DNA of 58,517 nt from Virgibacillus chiguensis (GTDB lineage: Bacteria > Bacillota > Bacilli > Bacillales > Amphibacillaceae), in NCBI RefSeq assembly GCF_900129865.1, contig NZ_FQXD01000004.1, positions 229,670 through 288,186 of the forward strand, read 5' to 3'. Below the pieces are notes generated by a model that saw only the letters and a program-made list of their open reading frames with translations, was not told where the DNA came from and did no database searches. Both the position numbers and the translations under genes were made by a program. This document shows positions 8,768 to 18,154 of the stretch, piece by piece; positions within the stretch are counted from its first letter, which is position 1; every line of letters starts with the position of its first letter.

Positions 8768-9296
8768 AAAGATAACAGGATAGTCTCTGAAATAATAAAT
8801 CGGAATATTTTATTCCTAATTAAAATTTAGTTTTGGTTAAACGGATATGTATGCTAGAATAAAAGAGAAGAAAAAATCTATTGCACAAGTGGTTTGTTAA
8901 AAAAGTACTACATCTAAGTTCGCATCATCAAGGTATACAGTTAACGTGTCTGAAAATCCGCATGCACACTAGAAAACAGCCTTTATAGTGTGGCTACATC
9001 TACAAGAAGCAAGAATGGTTTTAAATAATCAGAAGATCATTATCTAGAAACATCTCATAAACCTCTAAGAAATGAATAGCTAGTAATAATAAGAGCAGGT
9101 AATCATTCCTTTGAAGCGCAAGGTGGTGCCTCTTTTGAGAACAGCATAAGCTTGGCTGTTTGCAACTAGGGGTTTCAAGCAATGTCCGCCTCTAGTGAAA
9201 AGAGACAGGTTCAAACACGTATACAATCTCGATTAGGAAACAAAAATAATAGGCAAATAGGAGCGCCTAAATATACTATACGAGAGGGTGTCTTTA
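8768..9296. other. Long leader region upstream of nagZ
   Basis: No convincing gene. TTGGTT at 8833-8838 and TAGAAT at 8855-8860 with 16-bp spacing form a possible promoter, leaving a leader of over 400 nt. No known riboswitch or T-box core was recognised. A 61-residue frame at 9182 has no ribosome site and overlaps nagZ, so it is not called. Confidence 0.4.
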
Positions 9297-10883
9297 ATGA
9301 AGTTAAGCCTTGCGAAAGAAGTAGGGAAATTATTGGTTATTGGTTTTCCTGGGAAGGAAGTTCCTGACTATATTAGGAGAATGATGCATCAATACCATAT
9401 TGGCGGTATAATCCTTTTTAGTAGAAACATCGGTACACCGGAAGAGGTGCTTCGCCTTACGACAGATTTGCAAAAACAAGCAAAAAAAGCAGGCTATACC
9501 CATCCGTTACTTATATGTGTAGATCAAGAAAATGGGGTCGTTCGTCGTTTAGGTGAAGGAACCACCATTTTTCCGGGAGCAATGGCGTTAGGTGCCACGA
9601 ATAATCCTAAGAATGCCTATCGCATCGGGCTAGCAACTGCCAAGGAACTAAAAGCACTGGGGATTAATTGGAATCTTGCACCTGTTTTGGATGTGAATAA
9701 TAATCCAGATAACCCCGTTATTGGTGTCCGCTCTTTTGGAGAGTCAGCTGAAATGGTCGCAGATTTTGGTAGGCAAATGATGCAAGGAATGCAAGATGGT
9801 GGCGTGATAACGACATTAAAACATTTCCCTGGTCATGGCGATACAAATGTGGACTCCCATCTTGATTTACCCGTTATTTCTCATCGTAAGGAACGATTAA
9901 AAAGTGTTGAGCTTCTCCCATTTCAAGCAAGTATAGACGCTGGCGCTGATACGGTGATGTCCGCACATGTGTATTTTCCAGCTATTGAATCAAAGCAAGG
10001 TGTTCCAGCTACATTATCTAAAAAGGTCATTACTGAATTATTAAGAACGGAATTAGCATTTGACGGCGTTGTAACGACAGACTGTTTGGAGATGCGTGCA
10101 ATTGCAAATGGAGTTGGGACAGAACAGAGTGCCGTGGAGGCTATCAAAGCTGGTGTTAATTTACTTATGATTTCTCATACAGCTAGTAAACAACAAGATG
10201 CGATTCAAAAAATCATCCAGTTAATAGAAACAAATGAGTTAGATCGAAGTTTTATTACGCAATCCATTAGACGAATAGACTCCCTAAAGGAAAGATACTT
10301 ACATTGGGATGACATCCAGCTCGTGGGTAATGAGGCGATTCCGAAAGTTGTAAACTGTAAACGACATGAGGAGATAGCTTATCAAATGTATAAGGAAAGT
10401 ATAACGGTTGTAAAAAATGAAAACGTTATCCCGGTTTCCTTGAAGGAAAAGGATCGTGTGCTTGTCCTTTGTCCTAACGATGGAGCGAAGGTGGAAGTGG
10501 AAGATAAACGGCATACAACACTTGCATTAGATGAAGCAGTAAAGAGCTATCATAAAAATGTTGATAAGATAGATGTCACGGAGGATTTGACAGAACTTGA
10601 TATAGAAGAAATCGTTGCTAAAGCACATCATTATGACTTTATTTTTGTTGGTACGTTGACCATTACGAAAGGCAGTAAGCAGGTAACGCTAGTGGAGAAG
10701 TTAGCACAAACTCCGTTGCCATTTGTCATTATTGCGATGCGAAGCCCCTATGACTTGCGGTATATCCCGCAAGTGAAAGCATATATCAACACATATGAAT
10801 TTACTTATCCTGCTTTACATGTAGCAGCAGGAGCAGTTTTGGGTAAGGAGAAAGTAAGTGGTACATCTCCTGTAACGATATAA
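9297..10883 (+). CDS. nagZ: Beta-N-acetylglucosaminidase NagZ, GH3
   Basis: NagZ removes the non-reducing GlcNAc from muropeptides during peptidoglycan recycling. The 528-residue protein carries the hallmark KHFPGHGDTNVDSH loop (about 175-188, with the catalytic His/Asp dyad) and the nucleophile Asp in VVTTDCLEM (about D262). A C-terminal GH3 domain follows. There is no signal peptide, unlike the exported B. subtilis NagZ, so it should act on imported fragments. The ATG at 9297 is preferred over GTG 9288 because GAGAGGG precedes it at about 8 bp. namZ follows after 99 bp. Confidence 0.92.
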   Translation: MKLSLAKEVGKLLVIGFPGKEVPDYIRRMMHQYHIGGIILFSRNIGTPEEVLRLTTDLQKQAKKAGYTHPLLICVDQENGVVRRLGEGTTIFPGAMALGATNNPKNAYRIGLATAKELKALGINWNLAPVLDVNNNPDNPVIGVRSFGESAEMVADFGRQMMQGMQDGGVITTLKHFPGHGDTNVDSHLDLPVISHRKERLKSVELLPFQASIDAGADTVMSAHVYFPAIESKQGVPATLSKKVITELLRTELAFDGVVTTDCLEMRAIANGVGTEQSAVEAIKAGVNLLMISHTASKQQDAIQKIIQLIETNELDRSFITQSIRRIDSLKERYLHWDDIQLVGNEAIPKVVNCKRHEEIAYQMYKESITVVKNENVIPVSLKEKDRVLVLCPNDGAKVEVEDKRHTTLALDEAVKSYHKNVDKIDVTEDLTELDIEEIVAKAHHYDFIFVGTLTITKGSKQVTLVEKLAQTPLPFVIIAMRSPYDLRYIPQVKAYINTYEFTYPALHVAAGAVLGKEKVSGTSPVTI

Positions 10884-10982
10884 CCAAAATAAAAAAGGTA
10901 GATCGGATTGTTAAAAGTGTAGGAGAGTGAACGTGATTTTACTTTATCTTCCAGATAGGAGATGAAAGTGGGGGCACTTTAT

Positions 10983-12131
10983 ATGAAGCTCGGGTTGGAA
11001 GTGTTTTTAGAAACAGCATACAAGCAGTTTAAACATCAAAAAATTGGTCTAGTAACGAATATGACGGGGGTGAATCAACGGTTAATTCCTGCTATTGATT
11101 TATTTTACCATCACCCACATATTAAACTTACTGCACTCTATGCTCCTGAACATGGTATACGAGGGGACGCTAAAGAAGGGGAAAAGGTTACATCAACTGT
11201 TGATCCTTATACGGGGCTACCAGTGTATAGTCTTTATGGAACGACTAGAAAACCGACAAAAGAGATGCTTGAACCTGTAGATGTCATTGTTTTTGATTTA
11301 CAAGATATTGGTTCGCGGTATTATACATTTATTTATACGATGGCATACGTGATGGAAGCGTGTATGGAAGAAGGGAAGCATGTTGTCGTATTGGATCGAC
11401 CTAACCCAATTGGCGGTATAAAAATGGAAGGTAATGTAGTAGAAGAAGATGTTCGTTCTTTTGTTGGGCTCTTGCCCATTCCGAATAGGCATGGCATGAC
11501 AGTTGGCGAACTTGCTGTTTTATTTAAACATGTATTTGGTTATTATTGTGAATTGACGGTGATTCATATGGTTGGCTGGAGGAGAACGATGTATTTTGAT
11601 CAGACTGGTCTATTCTGGGTGCCACCTTCTCCCAACACGCCGACGCTTGAGATGAGCATGCTGTATCCGGGGACTTGTCTCGTTGAAGGGACGAATGTAT
11701 CAGAAGGTAGAGGTACAACGAAACCATTTGAAGTTATTGGTGCTCCTTTTATAGATGGACAAATATTAGCTAGCGCCTTTAATCAAAGAAACATCCCTGG
11801 CGTGCTAGCTAGACCGACATCGTTTACACCTTTTTATCAAAAATATAAGAATCAATTATGTGGAGGCGTTCAACTTCATATAGAAGATCGTCATCTGTTA
11901 AACTCTGTAGTAACAGGTATCCTATTACTTGAAACTGTCGCTTCTCTTTACCCAGATGCATTTTCATTTATAACGAATGAAAACAATAAATACTTTTTCG
12001 ATTTATTAGCCGGAACCAAATCGCTCAGACAATTTATTTTAGAAGAAAAGACAAATGTGTTTGTAAATGCTTGTGAAGAAGCATTGGAATCTTTTCGACA
12101 AGTAAGAGAACCGTATCTTTTATACCAATAA
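10983..12131 (+). CDS. namZ: Exo-beta-N-acetylmuramidase NamZ (DUF1343, GH171)
   Basis: NamZ (B. subtilis YbbC) cleaves MurNAc from the non-reducing end of peptidoglycan fragments, in alternation with NagZ. The 382-residue protein shows DUF1343 signatures: IGLVTNMTGV, YAPEHGIRGDA, DLQDIGSRYYT, VLDRPNPIGG, PIPNRHGMTVGE, WVPPSPNTPT and EGTNVSEGRGTTKPFE. No export signal is present, so it is probably cytoplasmic. The ATG at 10983 is preferred because GGGGG (10970-10974) lies 8 bp upstream; at ATG 10962 the AGGAG site abuts the codon. It probably forms an operon with nagZ. Confidence 0.9.
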   Translation: MKLGLEVFLETAYKQFKHQKIGLVTNMTGVNQRLIPAIDLFYHHPHIKLTALYAPEHGIRGDAKEGEKVTSTVDPYTGLPVYSLYGTTRKPTKEMLEPVDVIVFDLQDIGSRYYTFIYTMAYVMEACMEEGKHVVVLDRPNPIGGIKMEGNVVEEDVRSFVGLLPIPNRHGMTVGELAVLFKHVFGYYCELTVIHMVGWRRTMYFDQTGLFWVPPSPNTPTLEMSMLYPGTCLVEGTNVSEGRGTTKPFEVIGAPFIDGQILASAFNQRNIPGVLARPTSFTPFYQKYKNQLCGGVQLHIEDRHLLNSVVTGILLLETVASLYPDAFSFITNENNKYFFDLLAGTKSLRQFILEEKTNVFVNACEEALESFRQVREPYLLYQ

Positions 12132-12292
12132 GTGGTATCAAGCTTGCATACACCAAATTTGCTTTCTATTATAATGTAGTCTCTGTTTATAGAACGTATG
12201 TTAGAAAAACCTTGGTTTATCGACGTCGTTTAGCTTGGACGGTAAAACTTCTATAGTGAAAAAAGAAATAAAATACAAAGTGAGTTGATGGT

Positions 12293-13150
12293 ATGACAAA
12301 TGGTGGTTTAATTATACTAACGGAGATGTTGGAGAAATTACCTCCTTCTGAAAAAAAGATTGCAGCTTATATTTTAGATCATCCGCATGAATCGATTTCG
12401 CTAACTGCAAATGAATTAGGAAAGCGGAGTTCTACGAGTGGGGCAGCAGTCATACGTTTATGCAAATCGCTTCATTTGAAAGGATTTCAGGATTTGAAAT
12501 TAAGAATTGCTGGTGATTTACAAAAGCCGGATGATCATGTAGGCTACCAAGATATCCAACCGAATGAATCAACAAGTTCTATTATTAAAAAAATGACCGA
12601 TAACTCCATTCAAACGATTAGGGAAACAGCTGATTTATTGAATACAGAGGAGCTCAAAAAGGCAGTCGATGCATTGAGAGAAGCTAGGCAGATCCATTTT
12701 ATCGGGGTAGGTGCTTCCAGTATTGCTGCAGAAGATGCCCAGCATAAATTTTTACGCATTGATAAAACAGTATATGCTTTTAAAGATATGCATATGGCTG
12801 CAACGCTCGTGGCAAATACTTCAGCGGACGATGTGGTGGTAGGTATTTCTTTTTCAGGGGAAACGCAAGAGATCACGAAAATATTACAATTAGCAAACGA
12901 AAATCAAGCTACGACGATTAGTTTAACCAAGTATGGAAGTTCGAATGTAGGCGATCAAGCGAAGATCAATTTATATACGTCAGCGACAAATGAACCGACA
13001 TTTCGAAGCGGAGCTACATCTTCTAGGGTTGCCCAATTGCAAGTTATTGATATACTCTTTATGTGTGTTGCTTCGTTACAATATGAGGATAGTGTCAAGC
13101 ATTTAGGGGCAACGAGGGATGCGGTTGATTTCCTTAAATGGCAATGGTGA
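12293..13150 (+). CDS. murR: MurR/RpiR-family regulator (HTH_6 + SIS)
   Basis: The 285-residue protein has an N-terminal RpiR helix-turn-helix (about 1-77; PSEKKIAAYILDHP, GAAVIRLCKSLHLKGFQDLK) and a C-terminal SIS phosphosugar-binding domain (about 125-260; IHFIGVGASSIAAEDAQHK, VVGISFSGETQEI). In B. subtilis the equivalent MurR controls MurNAc uptake and recycling, and its neighbours are nagZ and namZ, as here. The ligand is probably MurNAc-6-phosphate. No murQ etherase, murP permease or amiE is adjacent, so those steps must be elsewhere or differ. The symbol rests on context. Confidence 0.8.
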   Translation: MTNGGLIILTEMLEKLPPSEKKIAAYILDHPHESISLTANELGKRSSTSGAAVIRLCKSLHLKGFQDLKLRIAGDLQKPDDHVGYQDIQPNESTSSIIKKMTDNSIQTIRETADLLNTEELKKAVDALREARQIHFIGVGASSIAAEDAQHKFLRIDKTVYAFKDMHMAATLVANTSADDVVVGISFSGETQEITKILQLANENQATTISLTKYGSSNVGDQAKINLYTSATNEPTFRSGATSSRVAQLQVIDILFMCVASLQYEDSVKHLGATRDAVDFLKWQW

Positions 13151-13356
13151 AAATATAAATTTGAATGGTAGATGGAGGGTTAGCTCATGAAGGGTTAATC
13201 CTTTCATTTTACTACAGGAAAGGGATGTACAGCTAGTCTTTTAAAAAGTGGATCCTGTCGTTGGGGCTGTTTTCACCGTCTTAAAGTAAAAAATGTCGCC
13301 ATTGATGCGGTTGCATTTGTAGAGAATTACCATTAATCGAGAAAGAAGCTGATGAG

Positions 13357-14337
13357 ATGAAAACAGTAGCTTGGGACGAAGTGTATGTTGAAAGGTTGGT
13401 AAATCTGTGGAATCGGGAGTTAGGGCTTGCATTCCCGATGCGTGATTCCCTTTTTAAACAAAATAGCGTTCTAGATAAAAATGTGTGTCGTGATAGTTCA
13501 TTGATTGTTTTAAATAATGACAATGATGTTATCGGTTTCCTTATTGTGAAAGTGTGGCAGGAAAAGCTCCCCGTACAAATATCTAAAACAACAGGTTGGA
13601 TTCAAGTGCTTCTCGTAGATCATCGATATAGAAATAAAGGGATTGGGACAAAGTTGCTAGCACATGGAGAAGGAGTTTTACGCCAGCAAGGGAAACAACA
13701 AATTTTGCTAGGGCGTGACCCTTGGCATTATTTTCCGGGTATTCCAATCCATAATGAACAAACAAAACGGTGGTTTTTGGCAAGAGGGTATGAAGCATAT
13801 GGGACGGAGCATGATCTATTAAAAACGTACAATCAGACCACTGCAGTTACAAAGCCTAACTTTCCAGAGATTGATTTTTCTGTACTTCATAGAGAGGAAA
13901 AGGAGGAATTTTTAGCTTTTTTACATCGTTGTTTTCCAGGCAGATGGGAATATGAAGCAATAAAGTATTTTGCACTTGGCGGAGCAGGTCGTGAATTTGT
14001 CGTCATGAGAAAACGTGGACGACTCATTGGATTTTGTCGAATTAACGATGCCAATTCACCCATTATTGCGCAAAACGTCTATTGGGCTCCGTTATTTGAA
14101 GCGGCACTTGGTGGCGTAGGGCCATTAGGTATCGATGTTTTAGAACGTGGGCAAGGCTATGGTTTGGCAGTAGTGGAAGCGGGAATTGCTGAACTGCGAA
14201 AACGGGGCATACAAAAGATTGTTATTGATTGGACGGGACTAGTCAATTTTTATAAAAAGCTAGGTTATGAGGTTTGGAAAAGCTATACCTCATTTAAAAA
14301 GTCATTGGAATCAGGAAGCGATTCATCAGATAAATAG
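13357..14337 (+). CDS. GNAT acetyltransferase with two GNAT domains
   Basis: A 326-residue protein with tandem GNAT folds. The first has an acetyl-CoA motif in VLLVDHRYRNKGIGTKLL (about 86-103). The second has GIDVLERGQGYGLAVVEAG (about 264-282) and the end motif NFYKKLGYE. A GNAT gene also accompanies the mur/ybb cluster of B. subtilis, so an amino-sugar or muropeptide substrate is possible, but none is visible in the sequence. The 206 bp before it hold short broken frames. The ribosome site is weak. Confidence 0.75.
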   Translation: MKTVAWDEVYVERLVNLWNRELGLAFPMRDSLFKQNSVLDKNVCRDSSLIVLNNDNDVIGFLIVKVWQEKLPVQISKTTGWIQVLLVDHRYRNKGIGTKLLAHGEGVLRQQGKQQILLGRDPWHYFPGIPIHNEQTKRWFLARGYEAYGTEHDLLKTYNQTTAVTKPNFPEIDFSVLHREEKEEFLAFLHRCFPGRWEYEAIKYFALGGAGREFVVMRKRGRLIGFCRINDANSPIIAQNVYWAPLFEAALGGVGPLGIDVLERGQGYGLAVVEAGIAELRKRGIQKIVIDWTGLVNFYKKLGYEVWKSYTSFKKSLESGSDSSDK

Positions 14338-14488
14338 TTTTAGATGTTCTGCAAAAAGAAATGGACGTAAAGCATATATTTGGTGCTGTTATACAAGTTT
14401 CGGAATCATTTAATTAGAGCGCATTTAGTGAAGGTATAATGGTTGTTTTTAGGTAATGTTTGTCATCACGTAGGTCTGTTTCTACCTA

Positions 14489-14533
14489 AATAACAAATGA
14501 CGAAAGTATGGAGTGCTCTCGTCATTTGTTATT
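14489..14533. terminator. Inverted repeat, possible terminator between convergent genes
   Basis: Perfect 15-bp arms, AATAACAAATGACGA (14489-14503) and its complement (14519-14533), flank a 15-nt loop in the 305-bp gap between the GNAT gene and the convergent DUF2207 gene. It lacks a clear T run on either side, so termination is likely but not certain. Nothing else was recognised in the gap. Confidence 0.5.
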
Positions 14534-14642
14534 ACGCCCTATAAGAACGTATAGATTTTTTGAGGAATACCGTATAAGCAATGAACGTTTCATCCCCATA
14601 AAGGCGTAATGATAAGCCAAGTTCTTTTAATATAGAAAGTGG

Positions 14643-16358
14643 TTAAAATGCGCCTGATCCTCCGCCACTTCCGCCAGCTCCAGTACCGCTTCCTGCACCG
14701 ATGGAAGCACTCGTGGTGTCTGCAGTTACAGTTGCCTGTGCGTTGTGAAATTGTGTGTTAATAGCAGTGGTAGCGAGTATAAGCATCATGACATCCGTAT
14801 AATCATCCGAGCTGCCTTCACCTGATGTGGAATGATGCAATAGCTGCTTGTTAGAAGTCGTCCACTTAGTATGGATTGGTGTGCGGTTAACTCCTACCCC
14901 ATAAATCAAACCACGTTTCTGCTCATCGTCAGTAAGATGCTCTACAAAAGTACTTTCAGGCTGTATGTTTTTTTCTTCAAATTCTTTCCACTGTTTATAA
15001 ATTCGTGCTCCCTTTAACGTTCGTGGTCGATAAAGGATAGCAAATAAAGCAAGAAAAACAAATAGGAAGCCCGTCATCGCTGTACTAGCGTATAGTTCGT
15101 GAATGGCAAAGACGATAATGAATGGTGCGATCAGAAAGCTTAATACACCTGCCGTTATACGAGTGCCCGTTTTTTTATCAACGAGATGATGCTCTTTGAT
15201 TTCCTTCTTTACAGTATAATAATAGCGGTAAAGTTCTTTTTGATATATGTCTTGATTTGCTGTATTTTCCGTAAATGCCTTTACATCGTTTGTGCAAAAT
15301 ACCCCATTATTTCCAACTGTATAAAACAACAAGTCAATCAGTATTTTCTCATGCTCATGATCTGTTTGTTCATGGATCACAGTAAACTTGTGCAAATCAT
15401 CGTTATCTCGTTGAATGAATCCTTTTCGTTCTAAATCAAGTAAAGCAGCAGTCATTACTGTAGAACCGACTTTGCCATGCTTCATATAAGCGACCGTTGC
15501 TGGTAAACTCATTTCTTGTTTCGGTAAAAAGTGTACAGATTCTGACAAACGCGCTAATTCTAATTCTCGTACTTGCTTTTTCCTCCAGGCAACAAACAAT
15601 AGGAACAAGCTAAGAAAGCTAAAAATACTTATCGCATAAGGTGATATTTCTTTTAACGTTGATTTTCTGTTTAGAAATGCTTGTTCTTTATCGAGCAATG
15701 CTTGTTTCGTTGCAAGCAATTCCTCGCGTATAGGCTTTTCTTCCGTAAGGGGAACCTTTGGAAAAAGAGACCGATCATAACCAACAGTAATAGCTCCATT
15801 TTCATAAGAATCCACATACCCCATGGCAAAATGAATCGTACCATCCTCTTTTTGTTTTTCTGTTTTAAAAGCTTCATCTTCACCGTAGGCAACGCTATTT
15901 TCTGTTTTTTGCGGTGGGTGGATAAATGCATCGAACTGCTCATAATCGGTTTCACTTTCACTATCAAAAAATGACCAAGAAAATACAACCAGATCAGAAT
16001 AAGCTTGTAAGCCATTTTTAATGATATAGGACAGTTGAATCGTAACGGTTTCGTTCTTACCACTTCGATAAATCTTATAAACATTCTCTTCTTGCTTTAC
16101 CTTTAAATCTTCTCCAGCTTCTGTTGCAGTTACGTTATGAATAGATGCATTCTCTGAAGGAATTAGGGTGCGAGTCATGCCATTAAATTCGCCGTCAAAC
16201 TGATATGTATGCTGCTCGTTTACATGAACTTCCCCATCTTTCTGTAAATAGGCATCCACGTTGCTTTGATTAATGGAAAAATCAACAGCAAAAACGGTGT
16301 TGGGAATCAAACATAAGAATAGGATAATACCAAATACTAGGCCGAGTTTTTTTTGCAT
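14643..16358 (-). CDS. DUF2207 membrane protein
   Basis: Function is not established. From the ATG at 16358 (GGAGG about 8 bp upstream) the 571-residue protein has a signal peptide (MQKKLGLVFGIILFL, cleavage likely after VFA), an extracellular DUF2207 beta domain (about 25-235), a membrane segment near 240 (ISIFSFLSLFLLFVAW), a cytosolic winged-helix-like part (AALLDLERKGFI), and a pair of hydrophobic segments (FLIAPFIIVFAIHEL; AMTGFLFVFLALFAILY). It ends in a Gly/Ser-rich tail (SGTGAGGSGGGSGAF), typical of this family. It is monocistronic, and the upstream ATG at 16409 lacks a ribosome site. Confidence 0.8.
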   Translation of the reverse strand: MQKKLGLVFGIILFLCLIPNTVFAVDFSINQSNVDAYLQKDGEVHVNEQHTYQFDGEFNGMTRTLIPSENASIHNVTATEAGEDLKVKQEENVYKIYRSGKNETVTIQLSYIIKNGLQAYSDLVVFSWSFFDSESETDYEQFDAFIHPPQKTENSVAYGEDEAFKTEKQKEDGTIHFAMGYVDSYENGAITVGYDRSLFPKVPLTEEKPIREELLATKQALLDKEQAFLNRKSTLKEISPYAISIFSFLSLFLLFVAWRKKQVRELELARLSESVHFLPKQEMSLPATVAYMKHGKVGSTVMTAALLDLERKGFIQRDNDDLHKFTVIHEQTDHEHEKILIDLLFYTVGNNGVFCTNDVKAFTENTANQDIYQKELYRYYYTVKKEIKEHHLVDKKTGTRITAGVLSFLIAPFIIVFAIHELYASTAMTGFLFVFLALFAILYRPRTLKGARIYKQWKEFEEKNIQPESTFVEHLTDDEQKRGLIYGVGVNRTPIHTKWTTSNKQLLHHSTSGEGSSDDYTDVMMLILATTAINTQFHNAQATVTADTTSASIGAGSGTGAGGSGGGSGAF

Positions 16359-16666
16359 CGTTTTTCCTCCTTCTGTTTCAGTACGATTCATTGCTGTAAA
16401 AAGTTTCAAACGAGTGAAGGAAACATGGGAAAAGCGAACTCACTACATAGGTTTCAAAAAATAGTGTTCTATGAAACAACAAAACAACATAGCCATGTAT
16501 AGACTGTTTTTTACTTAAGTAGTAGGAAGTATCATTATTTCAATGATTTAACAATAATTTAGTCAACCTACTTAGGAAAAAGCAGTACAGACTTCATAAA
16601 GAAAGGAAAATAGTATACCACATTACATGTATCCATGGTTCCTATTTATTTTTAAGGAGTGAGTAA

Positions 16667-17113
16667 ATGAGTCAACACAAAAAACTATTTCTTGCAGGTC
16701 CATTTAAAAGTCTTGTAAACCGAAAAACGGGAGTAATGGATCATTATGAAAAGCAAAAGCTAATGCAGCTTATCTCTTATTTTGAGGATAAAGGCTTTGC
16801 TGTTCATAATGCGCACAAACGTGAGGGGTGGGGAAAAGATTTTATGACGCCTCATGAATGTACAGCAATTGATTTTGCAGAAATAAGCGCTTGTGATCTA
16901 TTTGTCGCCTTTCCTGGATCTCCACCTTCTCCAGGTACCCATATTGAAATTGGCTGGGCATCCGCATTACAAAAACCAATTATTTTGTTATTAGAAGAAG
17001 GTAAAGACTATGCGTTTTTAATTCAAGGTTTAGAATCTATGGCTCCTGTTACTTATATGTATTATCAAGAAGAAGCAGACTATTTAACCAAACTAGAAGA
17101 AATGAACTTATAA
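16667..17113 (+). CDS. CMP N-glycosidase-like protein (MilB/BcmB type, NDT superfamily)
   Basis: The 148-residue protein belongs to the nucleoside 2-deoxyribosyltransferase superfamily. FLAGPFKSL (8-16) forms the nucleotide loop and SPGTHIEIGWASA (88-100) carries the nucleophile Glu (E94). D77 lies in the preceding strand. MilB (mildiomycin) and BcmB (bacimethrin) hydrolyse (5-hydroxymethyl-)CMP to free base; in those ribo-preferring enzymes an active-site Phe replaces the Tyr of deoxyribosyl enzymes, and F13 fits that position. It is first in a tight operon with a CMP-hydroxymethylase-like gene (21 bp gap), which supports this over a generic deoxyribosyltransferase. AAGGAG precedes the ATG. 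Confidence 0.8.
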   Translation: MSQHKKLFLAGPFKSLVNRKTGVMDHYEKQKLMQLISYFEDKGFAVHNAHKREGWGKDFMTPHECTAIDFAEISACDLFVAFPGSPPSPGTHIEIGWASALQKPIILLLEEGKDYAFLIQGLESMAPVTYMYYQEEADYLTKLEEMNL

Positions 17114-17134
17114 TTTAACTGGAGGATGACATAC

Positions 17135-18130
17135 ATGCGATTTAACAACTTCCATGAGGCGTATATTGAAACGCTTGACACGGTATATAATGAGCCACAG
17201 TTTTATAATGCGCCGCGTGGAAATAAAAGCCGTGAGAAACTAAGTTATCACTTGACTATTGAAAATCCGATAGAAAGAATCTGCTACTTGTCTAGCAGAA
17301 AAACAAATATAGTATTTAATTTTGCTGAAGCTTTATGGTACGCATCAGGTGATAACAGCTTGGCGTTTATCGGTTATTATAACAAGAAAATGCGTGCGTA
17401 TTCTATGAATGGAAAATCATTGACAGGAACAGCATATGGTCCAAAAATTTTTGAGTTTGGCAATGCGAAAATAAATCAATGGAACCAAATTAAAGATTTA
17501 TTAATGAATAACGACCCTGATTCCAAACGAGCATTTATTCAGATATTTGATGCAACAGAACTAGTAATAGCCAATAATTTGGACATCTCTTGTACTTTAG
17601 GATTGCAGTTTTTCGTAAGAGAGGGCAAATTGTATATGGCTTCGTTTATGCGCGCAAATGATGCATTTCGCGGCATGGTTAGTGATGTTTTTTCCTTTAC
17701 TTGGATGCAAGAATTAATGGCAAGAGAACTTGATTTAGAAATAGGAGAATTCTTTCATCATGTTGGATCTATTCATATTTATCAGCCAGATGATTATTGG
17801 ACGGAGAGGGTGCTTGCTGAAGCGAGTTCTGTATCCAAGCATAAAAAGGCGATGTTTGAATTTCCGCGTATGCCAAGCGGTAATAACTGGCCTTTCATAG
17901 AAATGGTGTTAAAATATGAAGCCTTGTTAAGAAATGACCAAATAAGCATGACTGCCATTGAAATTGAACAGCTTGATTTACCAGAATATTGGAAGCAAGT
18001 TGTGTTACTTTTTAGTTTGTATCAATATATAGCTTATCAAAGGCCAATGGATGATTCCCTTTATCATCAGTTGTGGCCAGTATACCAGCATTTAGTAGTT
18101 AACAAATGGCCTATACTACAAAGCAAGTAA
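17135..18130 (+). CDS. Thymidylate-synthase-like CMP hydroxymethylase (BcmA/MilA type)
   Basis: The 331-residue protein has the thymidylate synthase fold but is not ThyA. Catalytic Cys153 is in ISCTLGLQF, the phosphate-binding RSxD loop becomes RANDAFRG (173-180), and the GSIHIY motif is kept. The Asn of TS that reads uracil is replaced by Asp (D184 in GMVSDVFS), the same change as in phage T4 dCMP hydroxymethylase, which points to a cytosine nucleotide. MilA and BcmA make 5-hydroxymethyl-CMP. The gene lies between a CMP-glycosidase-like gene and a methyltransferase. The ATG at 17135 is 9 bp after GGAGG; the ATG at 17126 abuts that site. Confidence 0.82.
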   Translation: MRFNNFHEAYIETLDTVYNEPQFYNAPRGNKSREKLSYHLTIENPIERICYLSSRKTNIVFNFAEALWYASGDNSLAFIGYYNKKMRAYSMNGKSLTGTAYGPKIFEFGNAKINQWNQIKDLLMNNDPDSKRAFIQIFDATELVIANNLDISCTLGLQFFVREGKLYMASFMRANDAFRGMVSDVFSFTWMQELMARELDLEIGEFFHHVGSIHIYQPDDYWTERVLAEASSVSKHKKAMFEFPRMPSGNNWPFIEMVLKYEALLRNDQISMTAIEIEQLDLPEYWKQVVLLFSLYQYIAYQRPMDDSLYHQLWPVYQHLVVNKWPILQSK

Positions 18131-18154
18131 ATTAAATAGATAGCGAGGTAGCGT

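Noticed and set aside
9182-9367. 61-codon plus-strand frame before nagZ
   Set aside because: No ribosome site, overlaps nagZ in another frame, composition not protein-like.
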